The notes below the pieces were generated by a model. That model did no database searches. It worked only from the letters and a program-made list of their open reading frames with translations, and was not told the origin of the DNA. A stretch of DNA of 64,000 nucleotides from Clostridiales bacterium (GTDB lineage Bacteria > Bacillota > Clostridia > Christensenellales > CAG-138): contig SFNQ01000020.1 in the NCBI GenBank assembly GCA_004554165.1, positions 1 to 64,000 on the forward strand. The letters run 5' to 3'. Positions 1-8,406 of the stretch are shown one piece after another (position 1 is the stretch's first letter; every line of letters starts with the position of its first letter). The position numbers and the translations under genes are program-made.

Positions 1-120
1 TGTCACTCCTTTGGCTATTGGTTCCCGGCAGTCCCAATATTACCATTTCTGTGCAGGCTTTGCTCCTTTTTTCTGTTACCTATGTATTGTATCTCAACAC
101 CTCAATTTAAAAACGGCAGG

Positions 121-149
121 TTGCTTTTGCTCCCGTTCTCCAGTATAAT
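121..149 (+). promoter_or_regulatory. Sigma-A-type promoter for the zinc-ribbon operon
   Basis: TTGCTT (121-126) and TATAAT (144-149) are separated by 17 bases, predicting a start near 156, about 50 bases upstream of the first zinc-ribbon gene. Confidence 0.6.
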
Positions 150-206
150 GACAACATACGACATGGTCTCTGCCATGCTCGGCTTTTCGCCCGGGAGGTG
201 AGTCCG

Positions 207-944
207 TTGGGATGTCCTAACTGCGGAAAAGCCCTGCCGCAGCCAGCAGACTTCTGTATGTACTGCGGCTATCCGCTTGCCGCAGCACAGGCTGAGGCTC
301 CTGTCCAGGACGGAACGCACGCGCAGCAGACGTCTGTGACCACTTCAGCAGTGCGGCGTCCGGGCGCAGGCGCCATTCTCCGTCACCCACTCCCCCGCTT
401 TCTGTTACTGCTTGTATTTGCGTTTCTCATCGGTATTCTGGCCGGTGTTTTTCTCCGTCATCTGCTTTGCCCGCCATTGTCCAACGTACAGCGGGACACG
501 GAGCAATCTTCCGAATCCGGCGCATATATTGTACCTGAAGCCGCCCCCGCGTTTTCCGCTACCCTCAGTTGTGTGAATGAAACTACGCTTTCCTGCACAG
601 TTGCGTGCGCAGAGTCGTATCCCCGCATCGATGTGTATGCTGCTCTGACACTGTCTGGCGGAACCACGCTGCGCTCCACAGAGCCGGTTGAAACCCTTTC
701 CGATGTGCGTGCGGGTATCGGGCAAACCTTTTCCCCCTCCCTCGCCGCGCCGGTTTATACGGTCAGCCGCGGCAGCTTTACCGCTTCCAACGGCACGGTG
801 CTGCCGGAAGGTTCGCTCCTCCCTCTGGAAACGCTGCGCAACGAGGGGATTGCGGCGGCCGCAATCCATCTGGAATTTGTCAGCGGCGGCGCGCAGCTCG
901 GTCTGCTGTCCATTCCGCCCGAACTGATGGAGGATTCCTTATGA
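207..944 (+). CDS. Zinc-ribbon, single-span membrane protein
   Basis: Function unknown. The N-terminus has a CxxC-x10-CxxC zinc ribbon (Cys3, 6, 17, 20 from the chosen start), a low-complexity linker, one hydrophobic segment at about residues 64-84, and an extracytoplasmic domain of about 160 residues that I do not recognise. A GTG at 198 is possible, but GGAGG at 195-199 sits almost on top of it and is well placed for the TTG at 207, which also puts the zinc ribbon at residue 3 as in the third gene of the group. The stop overlaps the next ATG (ATGA), so the two are probably translationally coupled. Zinc ribbon plus transmembrane segment is a common Clostridia arrangement, often linked to envelope sensing; that role is inference. 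Confidence 0.75.
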   Translation: MGCPNCGKALPQPADFCMYCGYPLAAAQAEAPVQDGTHAQQTSVTTSAVRRPGAGAILRHPLPRFLLLLVFAFLIGILAGVFLRHLLCPPLSNVQRDTEQSSESGAYIVPEAAPAFSATLSCVNETTLSCTVACAESYPRIDVYAALTLSGGTTLRSTEPVETLSDVRAGIGQTFSPSLAAPVYTVSRGSFTASNGTVLPEGSLLPLETLRNEGIAAAAIHLEFVSGGAQLGLLSIPPELMEDSL

Positions 945-1813
945 GCATGCCCCCTTACGATCCATCCCGTCCCGTCTACTGTCCGCATTGCGGCGCGCCC
1001 ATTCGCCCGCACGATAAGTTCTGCCTGCATTGCGGCAAACAGCTTCCCATGGCTTCCCGGCAGCAAGCCGCGGACACCGTCCGGCAGACAGCCATGCGCG
1101 CCTCCAACGCCTGCGAATCGGAGCGGGCAACGGCTGCTCCCCCGGCGCGGCGCAGCGTCAGACGCTTGCCGCTGCTGCTGATTGCGCTGCTGCTTGGAAT
1201 TGGGGTCGGTTACTTTCTCGTTCGCGCGCCGTCATCCGGCGCAACCCGGGCTGCGGCTTCCGCGTCTCCGGAAGCGGCCCCGGCGCCGGAGATGGAATTG
1301 CAAGCGCCAGACGACCAAAAAATCGATCTCTCCCTCGTCCGCCTGCCCGAGCCGCCCGCGCGGGATGTGCTGAATCCCTGCTCCAGGGCCGACAAGGATT
1401 ATTTTGAGCAGGCACTTTCCAAGGACGTGGCCGGGGAATTCCTCTGTGAAGCGCTGTCAACGCAGGCGCAGCCCGATCTCTTCTCCGTCGGTATGCGCCC
1501 GCATCGCGCGCTGAACCAGCTTGCTGCGGTCGTTGTAATCGAATATGCCGGCGGAAAAACCGTCTGTACCTCGCAGGAGCTGGTCTACTTTCGCAAGTGC
1601 GTGGAAAAGGCGGAGCTGTGCGCCTTTTCTCTCGATCTTTCCGACCTTACCTTTACCGTCGGCACCGAGCAGGGCGGGACGATCCCCTTTGCAACCGACG
1701 GCATCAATATCAGGAAGCTGATCGATCGGGGTCATGCTTACATCTGCTTTTTTGAGGACGGCAGCCTGCTTGCCGCGGCAACGCTTGCAGACAACAGCGG
1801 CGCTGCAGACTAA
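941..1813 (+). CDS. Zinc-ribbon, single-span membrane protein
   Basis: A 290-residue relative of the preceding protein in architecture, not in close sequence. It has a zinc ribbon with Cys14, 17, 28 and 31, a Gln/Ala/Arg-rich linker, one membrane span at about residues 76-94, a Pro/Ala-rich stalk and an outer domain of about 170 residues without a motif I can name. GGAGG at 929-933 supports the ATG at 941, which overlaps the upstream stop by four bases. By the positive-inside rule the ribbon should be cytoplasmic and the C-terminal domain outside. A hairpin with 8-bp arms follows the gene. Confidence 0.8.
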   Translation: MSMPPYDPSRPVYCPHCGAPIRPHDKFCLHCGKQLPMASRQQAADTVRQTAMRASNACESERATAAPPARRSVRRLPLLLIALLLGIGVGYFLVRAPSSGATRAAASASPEAAPAPEMELQAPDDQKIDLSLVRLPEPPARDVLNPCSRADKDYFEQALSKDVAGEFLCEALSTQAQPDLFSVGMRPHRALNQLAAVVVIEYAGGKTVCTSQELVYFRKCVEKAELCAFSLDLSDLTFTVGTEQGGTIPFATDGINIRKLIDRGHAYICFFEDGSLLAAATLADNSGAAD

Positions 1814-1823
1814 CCTGCGCCAG

Positions 1824-1854
1824 ACGGGCGGAACGATCGGCCGCAACCGCCCGT
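1824..1854 (+). terminator. Hairpin after second zinc-ribbon gene
   Basis: ACGGGCGG (1824-1831) pairs perfectly with CCGCCCGT (1847-1854). It lacks a T-run, so it may act as an mRNA 3'-end stabiliser rather than a full terminator. The rest of 1855-2101 shows no convincing ORF or promoter. Confidence 0.4.
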
Positions 1855-2101
1855 AAAACGCGGCTGCGCCGAATTCGCCATAGCAGTTTCAGGACGACGG
1901 CCGCGACGCCCCGGGAAAGCAAAACGCGCCCGGTCCTCCCCCGTTCCCGGCCCCCAAGGCCGCCTGCGGCTCTGCCAGGCTGTTCCGGGCTGGCGTATGC
2001 GCCGGACGGGAAGGCACAGACAGGGCGCGACACGCTTCAGCTCTTTTGGCACATTCCAGCGGCAGCAAAACCCGTTAATCAATAGAAAGAGGAGTGAAAC
2101 G

Positions 2102-3466
2102 ATGTACTGCAAGCATTGTGGAACACTGATTCCGGAGGAATCCGTCTTTTGCCCGGAATGTGGCGGCAGCCTGAAGCCAACGGCCTCTTCTGCGACACCC
2201 ACGCCTGAAGACTGCGCCGCCGCCCCGGAGGAAAACCGCCCGTCCGCCCCGACAGTTCCCGATCCTTCCATCGAGGCCGGTTCGGATTTTTCCTGCGGCG
2301 CTCCTCTGCAGGCTGCCGCGCCTGTGTCCATGGCGGAGAAGCAGAGCCCCGCCGACGCGCCGGCGCAGCGGCGCAGGCAATGGATCATCGCCGGCGGCTG
2401 TCTGTTGCTGGCTCTTATCATTCTGATCCCGCTCTGCATACACGCGGCGCGGCAGAAACGCTATGATGCTGCCATGGCAATGCTGCTGGACGGACAGTAT
2501 GAAACGGCCGCGGCTGAGTTCCTGGCGCTCAGGGACTTTTCGGATGCGCCCGCGCAGTATGAGACCGCGCGCAACCACATCGCCTACGACGCAGCGGATG
2601 CGCTGCGCCAGATGGGCGACTATCTGGCCGCAAAGGACGCCTTCCTTGCGCTCTCGAACTTTGAGGACGCGCTGGAACGGGCGGCAGAATGTCAGAACGC
2701 CTATGATTACGCAGCAGCAGCCGCGCTACGCGACGCCGGGCAGCAGGCGGAAGCCATGGCCGCGTTTCTGGCGCTGGATGATTACAGCGACGCGAAGGAA
2801 CAGGCCAGGCTGTGCGGCTTTGTTCTGGACTATGCGCAGGCTGACGCGCTGATGGATGCCGGCTCCTACAAGGAAGCGGCGCAGCTGCTTGTTCCGCTGT
2901 CAAATTATAATTACCGCGATTCCTTTGAAAAGCTCCTCTACTGCAACAACCGCGTGGCGTATGCGGCAGCGGAGGCGCTGTATCAGGAGGGGCTTTTTTA
3001 CAGCGCACAGCTGGCTTTCAAGGCGCTGATCGGGTTTGAGGACGCAGAGCAGCGCGCCGAGGACTGCATACAGAAATTCCCCAAGGCTTCGGAACTCTAT
3101 CACAATCCGGACTTTAAGAAAAAGAGCAGCCACTTCAAGGTGGATAACCGCAAGGGATCTTTTCCCATCGTCTACCGGCTGTACACGGAGGACGGCACTC
3201 TGGTCTCCACCTTCTGCATCCCCGCAGGAGGAAAGTACACCGTCAAGGTCCCTGCAGGAACCTATGTGATTTATGAGGCCGGCGGGTATGACTGGTTCGG
3301 CGAGAAGGAGTTCTTTGGCGACGAGGGTTACTACCAGAAGGTTCTCGACTCCGACGGCTCCGACACGTTCAAATTTCGGTCCGGCTATATTCTGACTTTC
3401 ACCATGAACGTATCCGAAAGCCAGAGCAACCTGGGCGCAGAGGCAGGCAGTCGCGACGGGTTCTGA
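2102..3466 (+). CDS. Zinc-ribbon membrane protein with five TPR-like repeats
   Basis: A 454-residue protein. The zinc ribbon has Cys3, 6, 17 and 20; one membrane span lies at about residues 93-116. Residues 121-325 hold five consecutive 38-42 residue helical repeats of the form YDAA-AL--G-Y--A---F-AL--F-DA, which resemble TPR/SEL1-like units. The C-terminal 120 residues look beta-rich, with Gly/Tyr-rich turns. The ATG at 2102 is chosen because GAGGAG lies about 8 bases upstream and the zinc ribbon then starts at residue 3. An in-frame upstream extension is possible but has no ribosome site. Likely a membrane-tethered scaffold or sensor; substrate unknown. Confidence 0.8.
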   Translation: MYCKHCGTLIPEESVFCPECGGSLKPTASSATPTPEDCAAAPEENRPSAPTVPDPSIEAGSDFSCGAPLQAAAPVSMAEKQSPADAPAQRRRQWIIAGGCLLLALIILIPLCIHAARQKRYDAAMAMLLDGQYETAAAEFLALRDFSDAPAQYETARNHIAYDAADALRQMGDYLAAKDAFLALSNFEDALERAAECQNAYDYAAAAALRDAGQQAEAMAAFLALDDYSDAKEQARLCGFVLDYAQADALMDAGSYKEAAQLLVPLSNYNYRDSFEKLLYCNNRVAYAAAEALYQEGLFYSAQLAFKALIGFEDAEQRAEDCIQKFPKASELYHNPDFKKKSSHFKVDNRKGSFPIVYRLYTEDGTLVSTFCIPAGGKYTVKVPAGTYVIYEAGGYDWFGEKEFFGDEGYYQKVLDSDGSDTFKFRSGYILTFTMNVSESQSNLGAEAGSRDGF

Positions 3467-3483
3467 TTTCAACCTTCAAGAAG

Positions 3484-3523
3484 AAAAAGGCAGGGAGCCG
3501 CTCCCTCTCCCGGGGCGGCTCCC
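3484..3523 (-). terminator. Bidirectional terminator between convergent genes
   Basis: GGGAGCCGC (3493-3501) and GCGGCTCCC (3515-3523) form a 9-bp stem. On the minus strand it is followed by a T-rich tract (plus-strand A-run 3484-3488), so it chiefly ends the phosphofructokinase transcript. Confidence 0.75.
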
Positions 3524-3550
3524 GCCTGTTTCCAGTGCTGTTACACGGCT

Positions 3551-4801
3551 TTACTTTGCCTGCACCTTTCTGAGATGCGCAAAGCGGGGCAGTCCGTTCT
3601 CATAAACGAGCTTCGGCGCGCCCTGAAGCAACGGCAACACATACTCGATGTATTTCTGGTTCAGGCCATTGCCGGCTTCGTTGATCCACTCGCGCGGAAC
3701 CTTCTTTTCGGTGTTGGCAACCTCGGTCAGCTCCATCAGCTTGATTTCGCACTTATAATCGCCGTTTTCATCCGTAGTACGCTGAAAACCAATCATCTTG
3801 TCGGTAATGCCGCTCACGGCATATTCGACAGCGCTCTTGCCCGCAAGGAATGCCTCCTGTACATCCGTCTCCGAAGCGCAGTGCGCCGCGCAGCGCTGGA
3901 GCAGCGACAGTTCGATGCCGCGCATTTTGATATTGCCAAGATGGCCCTTGAGGATATTGACCAGCGTTGAAGCAAGGCCGCCCAGCTGCTTGTGCCCAAA
4001 GGCGTCCACCGGCGCGTTCTCCACGCCGTATTCCGCAATCAGCGTGCCTGTCTTGTCATGGATGCCCTCGGACACCGCCACAAAGCACTCGCCGCTCTCA
4101 TCATAGATGCGGCGCACATCCGCGATAAACTTGTCCATCTCAAAGTCTACCTCGGGCAGATAGATGAGATCCGGGCCCTGGCCCATGTAGGTCGCCACCG
4201 AGGCAGAGCCCGCCAGCCAGCCCGCATGCCTGCCCATGATCTCCACAACACAGATCATATTTTTATCGTACACGCGCGCATCGTGGTACAATTCCATGCA
4301 GCTCGTGGCCACATACTTGGCCGCCGAGGCGAAGCCCGGACAATGATCCGTACCGTAAAGATCGTTGTCAATGGTCTTTGGTACGCCCATAATGCGGCAC
4401 TCATAGCCCACCTTCTGCATGTACTTGCTGATCTTGTTGCAGGTATCCATGGAATCGTTGCCGCCGTTATAGAAGAAATAGCGCACGTCATATTTTTTGA
4501 AGATTTCGAGAATGCGCTTGTAATCCGTATCATCCACATCGCTGTCCTTGAGCTTATAACGGCAGGAACCAAGCGCCGAGGACGGCGTATGCATCAGCAG
4601 CGCCAGTTCCGAGGCGGCCTCCGCGCCCATATCGTACAGCGTATCGTCCAATACGCCGCGAATACCGTGCGCCGCGCCGTACACCTTGGTAATGCAGGGG
4701 CTGTCCAGCGCCGTACGGATTACGCCGTAAGCGCTGGCGTTGATCACAGCGGTCGGTCCGCCGGACTGCCCAATGATGCAGGCACCCTTGAGTTCTTTCA
4801 T
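3551..4801 (-). CDS. 6-phosphofructokinase, probably diphosphate-dependent
   Basis: Phosphorylates fructose 6-phosphate to fructose 1,6-bisphosphate in glycolysis. The 416-residue product has the PFK fold signatures: GQSGGPTAVIN near residues 11-21, GGNDS at 113-117 and PKTIDND at 141-147. In the PfkA family, ATP enzymes usually read GGDGS and PGTIDND; a bulkier residue after GG-D/N and Lys in PKTIDND mark the diphosphate-using clades, so PPi is the likely phosphoryl donor. The ATG at 4801 is preceded by AGGAGGG at good spacing; a 26-codon in-frame extension upstream has no ribosome site. Monocistronic, with a promoter upstream and a terminator downstream. Confidence 0.88.
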   Translation of the reverse strand: MKELKGACIIGQSGGPTAVINASAYGVIRTALDSPCITKVYGAAHGIRGVLDDTLYDMGAEAASELALLMHTPSSALGSCRYKLKDSDVDDTDYKRILEIFKKYDVRYFFYNGGNDSMDTCNKISKYMQKVGYECRIMGVPKTIDNDLYGTDHCPGFASAAKYVATSCMELYHDARVYDKNMICVVEIMGRHAGWLAGSASVATYMGQGPDLIYLPEVDFEMDKFIADVRRIYDESGECFVAVSEGIHDKTGTLIAEYGVENAPVDAFGHKQLGGLASTLVNILKGHLGNIKMRGIELSLLQRCAAHCASETDVQEAFLAGKSAVEYAVSGITDKMIGFQRTTDENGDYKCEIKLMELTEVANTEKKVPREWINEAGNGLNQKYIEYVLPLLQGAPKLVYENGLPRFAHLRKVQAK

Positions 4802-4901
4802 GAAAGTTACCCTCCTGTTGTGTATTTGATAAATCAAAAGGGCCCGAAGGGGCGCGGTTTCTCCCACGCCTCGTCCCATTTTCCCAAATTTCTACACATA
4901 T

Positions 4902-4910
4902 AGTATAGCA
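4902..4910 (-). promoter_or_regulatory. Extended -10 promoter of phosphofructokinase gene
   Basis: On the minus strand TGC directly precedes TATACT (plus coordinates 4902-4907), an extended -10 element. The -35 region 17 bases upstream (TTTATA) is weak. Confidence 0.5.
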
Positions 4911-5098
4911 GATTAAGCGAAAAGTATAAAGCGATAGATAAAAAAAGCATGGAATGCCCTCCGAACCGGGCGCGTCCGTCCGTTTTGCCGCAGCCCGGCA
5001 CCGATTCTCCCGCGGGGAGCCGAAAAGGGCGGGCCGAAATCGAAATCGGGCGCGAATTCTGACAGTATCGCAGGGCCAGGGCCTTCTGTTCGGGATTT

Positions 5099-5127
5099 TT
5101 GCGCAGACCGGGTATATGTGCTATACT
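5099..5127 (+). promoter_or_regulatory. Promoter abutting the apbE start codon
   Basis: TTGCGC (5099-5104) and TATACT (5122-5127) are exactly 17 bases apart. The predicted start point (about 5134) is within a few bases of the ATG at 5136, and no Shine-Dalgarno sequence precedes that ATG, so the transcript may be leaderless. Confidence 0.5.
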
Positions 5128-5135
5128 ATGATACT

Positions 5136-6140
5136 ATGAAACGCTTATTCCTCTCCCCGCTGTGCTGCCTGCTGCTCCTCTGTCTCGGGTGCGGAACGCG
5201 CGGCGCCTCGCGCAGCCTTTTTCACATGGATACCTTTCTGAAACTGGACTGCTACGGAACGAACGCCGAGGCCGCGCTCGACGCCTGTCAGGCCGAAATC
5301 GTCCGGCTGGAGGCTCTGTTTTCCGCAACGCTGGAGGGCAGCGACATAAGCCGGCTGAACCGCGCCTCCGGCGAGGCGGTCGAGGTGGACGCGGATACCG
5401 CGCAGCTTCTCCGGCGCGCCCGGGAAATGTCGATTCTGACCGGCGGCGCGTTCCATCCGGCGGTGGGTTCGCTGGTTGACGCCTGGGGCTTTTTAACGGA
5501 CGCTCCCGCGGTACCGGCGGAAGCGAAGCTCCAGAAACTGCTTCCCCTACCCAGCGCGCAAGCGATACAAATCGATGGCACGCGGATCACGCTGGACTCT
5601 GCCGCAAGACTGGACCTCGGCGGCATCGCCAAGGGCTATTGCTCGGAGCGGCTCTGCAACATCGCGCGGGAGTACGGAATTGAAAGCGCGCTTTTCACGC
5701 TCGGCGGCAATGTGGAGGCTGTGGGCAGCCGCCCGGACGGCAGCCCGTGGCGCGTGGGCGTGCGCGATCCGGAGGATGCGGAAGGCATCGTCGGCGTTAT
5801 CGAGCTGGTGGATCGGGCCGCCGTGACCTCCGGCGGCTATCAGCGCTACTTTGAGCAGGACGGGACACGCTATCACCACATACTCGACCCGGAGACGGGA
5901 TACCCCGCCAACAGCGGCCTGCGCTCCGTTACCGTAATTGCGGAAAGCGGCACGGACGCGGACGCGCTTTCCACAGCCTTTTTCGTGCTGGGCATGGACG
6001 CAGCCGTCGCGCTGATGCGCTCTGCAGCGCTTGATTGCGACGCCGTTTTTATCCTTTCCGATGGGTCCATTCGCTGCACGGAGGATGCGCGCTTTACGGC
6101 GAATGCAGGAAAAGATTGTCGTACAATCTCGAATTCATAG
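5136..6140 (+). CDS. apbE: FAD:protein FMN transferase (ApbE), lipoprotein
   Basis: Transfers FMN from FAD to a Thr/Ser of extracytoplasmic flavoproteins (established for ApbE/Ftp proteins). About 334 residues. The N-terminus is a lipoprotein signal with lipobox LCLGC. Family signatures visible are the LDSAARLDLGGIAKGY block, the HHILDPETGYPA block and the metal-binding region around GTDADALSTAFFVLG. The ATG at 5136 is used because it places the signal peptide correctly; an in-frame ATG at 5118 falls inside the promoter. No FMN-binding partner (RnfG or NqrC type) is encoded in the window. Confidence 0.93.
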   Translation: MKRLFLSPLCCLLLLCLGCGTRGASRSLFHMDTFLKLDCYGTNAEAALDACQAEIVRLEALFSATLEGSDISRLNRASGEAVEVDADTAQLLRRAREMSILTGGAFHPAVGSLVDAWGFLTDAPAVPAEAKLQKLLPLPSAQAIQIDGTRITLDSAARLDLGGIAKGYCSERLCNIAREYGIESALFTLGGNVEAVGSRPDGSPWRVGVRDPEDAEGIVGVIELVDRAAVTSGGYQRYFEQDGTRYHHILDPETGYPANSGLRSVTVIAESGTDADALSTAFFVLGMDAAVALMRSAALDCDAVFILSDGSIRCTEDARFTANAGKDCRTISNS

Positions 6141-6208
6141 TAAAGACTTGCTTTTTGACACCTTTCGCGTTATGTTATTACTACACATCCATCAGGGGGG
6201 AATTTTTT

Positions 6209-6541
6209 GTGAAAAGACTAATTGAAAAGGAAATGCTCCTGCTTGGCGCACCAACAGGACGACTAGGCTACGCGCAGATGGTGTGCGCGATCGAACTGAT
6301 TATGAACGGTTCGCGCGTCATCAGCACGACGCACGAACTGTATCCGCAGGTTGCCGCCCTCTGCGGCACAAAGCCGGCGCGGATTGAGCGGAATGTACGG
6401 GAAGAAATCCGCGCGATTTGGGACTATGGGAATCAGGAACGACTGGACTCCATGTTCTATAATCGCGATAAATACCCTCCCGGAAACAAAGAATTTCTTT
6501 ACACCATTGCAAAGCATCTCGAGCAGCAAATCGCTCTCTAA
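6209..6541 (+). CDS. Stand-alone Spo0A C-terminal (effector) domain protein
   Basis: A 110-residue protein that resembles only the DNA-binding domain of Spo0A: LGAPTGRLGYAQMVCAI, then ISTTHELYPQVAALCGTKPARIERNVREEI and IWDYGN, matching the helical Spo0A_C pattern including the recognition-helix region. The receiver domain is absent. The start is GTG at 6209, with AGGGGGG at 6194-6200; the in-frame upstream region belongs to the apbE 3' end. TTGACA occurs at 6155-6160 without a clear -10. It may bind 0A-box-like sites without phosphorylation control, or be a chromosomal regulator of unrelated targets. Function is inferred from fold only. Confidence 0.75.
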   Translation: MKRLIEKEMLLLGAPTGRLGYAQMVCAIELIMNGSRVISTTHELYPQVAALCGTKPARIERNVREEIRAIWDYGNQERLDSMFYNRDKYPPGNKEFLYTIAKHLEQQIAL

Positions 6542-6584
6542 TCTGTAAACCTGAGAATGATGTGCGCCGCCTGCGCAAAACCCG

Positions 6585-6613
6585 TTGTTTCAAACCAGAA
6601 AATACGGTATACT
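6585..6613 (+). promoter_or_regulatory. Promoter of thioredoxin-fold lipoprotein gene
   Basis: TTGTTT (6585-6590) and TATACT (6608-6613) are separated by 17 bases. The predicted start lies about 30 bases before the ATG at 6649. Confidence 0.6.
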
Positions 6614-6648
6614 TGACGTGTATTATACTGTATCATGGAGGCCCTGCC

Positions 6649-7188
6649 ATGCGTTCTGGAACGGTTTTGCTCTGTGCGGCGTGCATTTTTTCTTCCCTCA
6701 TGTGCGCCTGTTCCAACTCTCTGCGGCCCCGCCCCGGCCAGACCGTTCCGCCCGTAACGACCGCAGCCTATACGGAGACTGCCGCAGCGGATATCTCCGT
6801 TATGGATTCCGACGGACGGCCGGTCCTGCTTTCGGATTATCTTGGGACGCCCGTTCTTCTCAAATTCTGGGCCAGCTGGAACACACGCTCCACGGACGAG
6901 CTGCCCGCGTTGCAGCGCGCCTACAATCTCTATGGCGAGGATATCGCCTTTCTCATCGTCAACGTAACGGACGGAACCCGCGAAACGCAGCAGTCCGCGC
7001 AGGCTTTTTTGGACGAACAGGGCTATACCTTCCCTGTACTCTTTGATCATGACGGCGCCGCCGCGCTGACCTACGGCGCCGGAGAGCGCCCCGTGACCGT
7101 ATTTATTGACGCCGACGGGTTTATCGTTACCCTCTCGCAGGGCGAAATTGCCGAGGACGCGCTGTTGTTCGGTCTTCGGCTTTTATAG
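6649..7188 (+). CDS. TlpA/ResA-like thioredoxin-fold lipoprotein lacking CXXC
   Basis: A 179-residue exported protein. The signal peptide ends in MCAC (lipidation most likely at Cys21), followed by a Pro/Thr linker and a thioredoxin fold: the LSDYLGTPVLLKFWASW strand, the IAFLIVNVTDG strand, and the cis-Pro region RPVTVFIDADGFIV. The active-site position, normally W-C-x-x-C, reads W-N-T-R-S (residues 77-81), so both redox cysteines are gone and it cannot act as a conventional thiol-disulfide reductase. GGAGG at 6637-6641 sets the ATG at 6649. It may be a binding or chaperone-like pseudo-thioredoxin. Confidence 0.82.
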   Translation: MRSGTVLLCAACIFSSLMCACSNSLRPRPGQTVPPVTTAAYTETAAADISVMDSDGRPVLLSDYLGTPVLLKFWASWNTRSTDELPALQRAYNLYGEDIAFLIVNVTDGTRETQQSAQAFLDEQGYTFPVLFDHDGAAALTYGAGERPVTVFIDADGFIVTLSQGEIAEDALLFGLRLL

Positions 7189-7218
7189 ATCAATTTCAGG
7201 AAAGGATTCAGAACGAGT

Positions 7219-8346
7219 ATGATGGAGGCATCCCGGGTTTATTTTGCGGACATGCGGGTTGAGACCGGTTCCAGTCTTTTAAAAAAACTGCAACGGCTGC
7301 TCAAGGCTGCAGGTATTGATACCATCGACTTTGACCGAAAGTTTACGGCCATTAAAATGCACTTTGGAGAACCGGGCAATCTTGCTTTTCTCCGGCCCAA
7401 TTTTGCAAAGGTGGTTGCGGACACCGTCAGGGAAAAGGGCGGAATTCCCTTCCTGACCGACTGCAACGTGCTCTATGTGGGTCGCAGGACGCATGCCATT
7501 GACCATCTGGCTGTGGCCGAGGAGAACGGCTTTAACTCCGCTTCCTGCCATTGTCCGGTCATCATCGCGGACGGACTGAAAGGAACGGACGAAGCGCTGG
7601 TCCCCCTCAGCGGTACGACCTATGTGAAGGAGGCCAAGATCGGCCGCGCGCTCATGGACGCGGATATCGTAATCTCGCTCACGCATTTCAAGGGGCACGA
7701 GGCCACCGGCTTTGGCGGCGCACTGAAAAACCTGGGCATGGGCGGCGGCTCGCGTGCCGGAAAGATGGAGCAGCATTGCAGCGGAAAGCCCGTTGTGGAT
7801 GCGGCGCTCTGCCGGGGCTGCGGCGCCTGCGCCCGCGCCTGCGGTCAGGAAAGGGCCATCCGCTTTGACGCGGCGCACAAAGCAGGCATCGACCACGACT
7901 TCTGTGTTGGCTGCGGCCGTTGTATTGGGGCCTGCAATTTCCATGCCGTATCCAATCCCAACAACGCGGCGCTCGACGAGCTGTGCATGAAGGTGGCGGA
8001 ATACGCCAAAGCGGTGGTGCAGAACCGTCCCTGCTTCCACATCAGCATCGTCATGCAGGTTTCTCCCTTCTGCGACTGTTATGCGGGCAATGATGCCGCC
8101 ATCATTCCGGATGTCGGCATGTTTGCCTCCTTTGACCCCGTTGCTCTGGACGCGGCCTGCGCCGACGCCTGCAACCGCCAGCCCGTGCTGCCGCAATCGC
8201 TGCTGGCGGACGCGCTTGCCGGGCACGAAGACCATCACGATCATTTTACCAACGTCTCGCCGGAGACCAACTGGCGGCTGACGCTGGAGCACGCGGAGCG
8301 CATCGGCATCGGCACGCAGCAATACGAGCTCATCACAGTCAAATAG
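7219..8346 (+). CDS. DUF362 protein with 2[4Fe-4S] ferredoxin domain
   Basis: A 375-residue cytoplasmic iron-sulfur protein. The DUF362 domain covers roughly residues 1-185 and resumes at the C-terminus. Between them is a ferredoxin module with two complete CxxCxxCxxxC motifs: Cys198, 201, 204, 208 and Cys229, 232, 235, 239, predicted to hold two 4Fe-4S clusters. DUF362/ferredoxin proteins are widespread in anaerobes; the substrate is not established. AGGAAAGGA about 15 bases upstream is the ribosome site; ATG at 7219 and 7222 are both possible starts. A hairpin follows the gene. Confidence 0.9.
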   Translation: MMEASRVYFADMRVETGSSLLKKLQRLLKAAGIDTIDFDRKFTAIKMHFGEPGNLAFLRPNFAKVVADTVREKGGIPFLTDCNVLYVGRRTHAIDHLAVAEENGFNSASCHCPVIIADGLKGTDEALVPLSGTTYVKEAKIGRALMDADIVISLTHFKGHEATGFGGALKNLGMGGGSRAGKMEQHCSGKPVVDAALCRGCGACARACGQERAIRFDAAHKAGIDHDFCVGCGRCIGACNFHAVSNPNNAALDELCMKVAEYAKAVVQNRPCFHISIVMQVSPFCDCYAGNDAAIIPDVGMFASFDPVALDAACADACNRQPVLPQSLLADALAGHEDHHDHFTNVSPETNWRLTLEHAERIGIGTQQYELITVK

Positions 8347-8383
8347 CCGGCCACCGCGCAGCCCCCGGCCAAACACGCCAACG

Positions 8384-8406
8384 CGGCGGATGTATTACAT
8401 CCGCCG
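8384..8406 (+). terminator. Hairpin after DUF362 gene
   Basis: CGGCGGATGTA (8384-8394) and TACATCCGCCG (8396-8406) are a perfect inverted repeat, realistically a 9-bp stem with a five-base loop, followed by TTTGTCTG. Confidence 0.55.
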
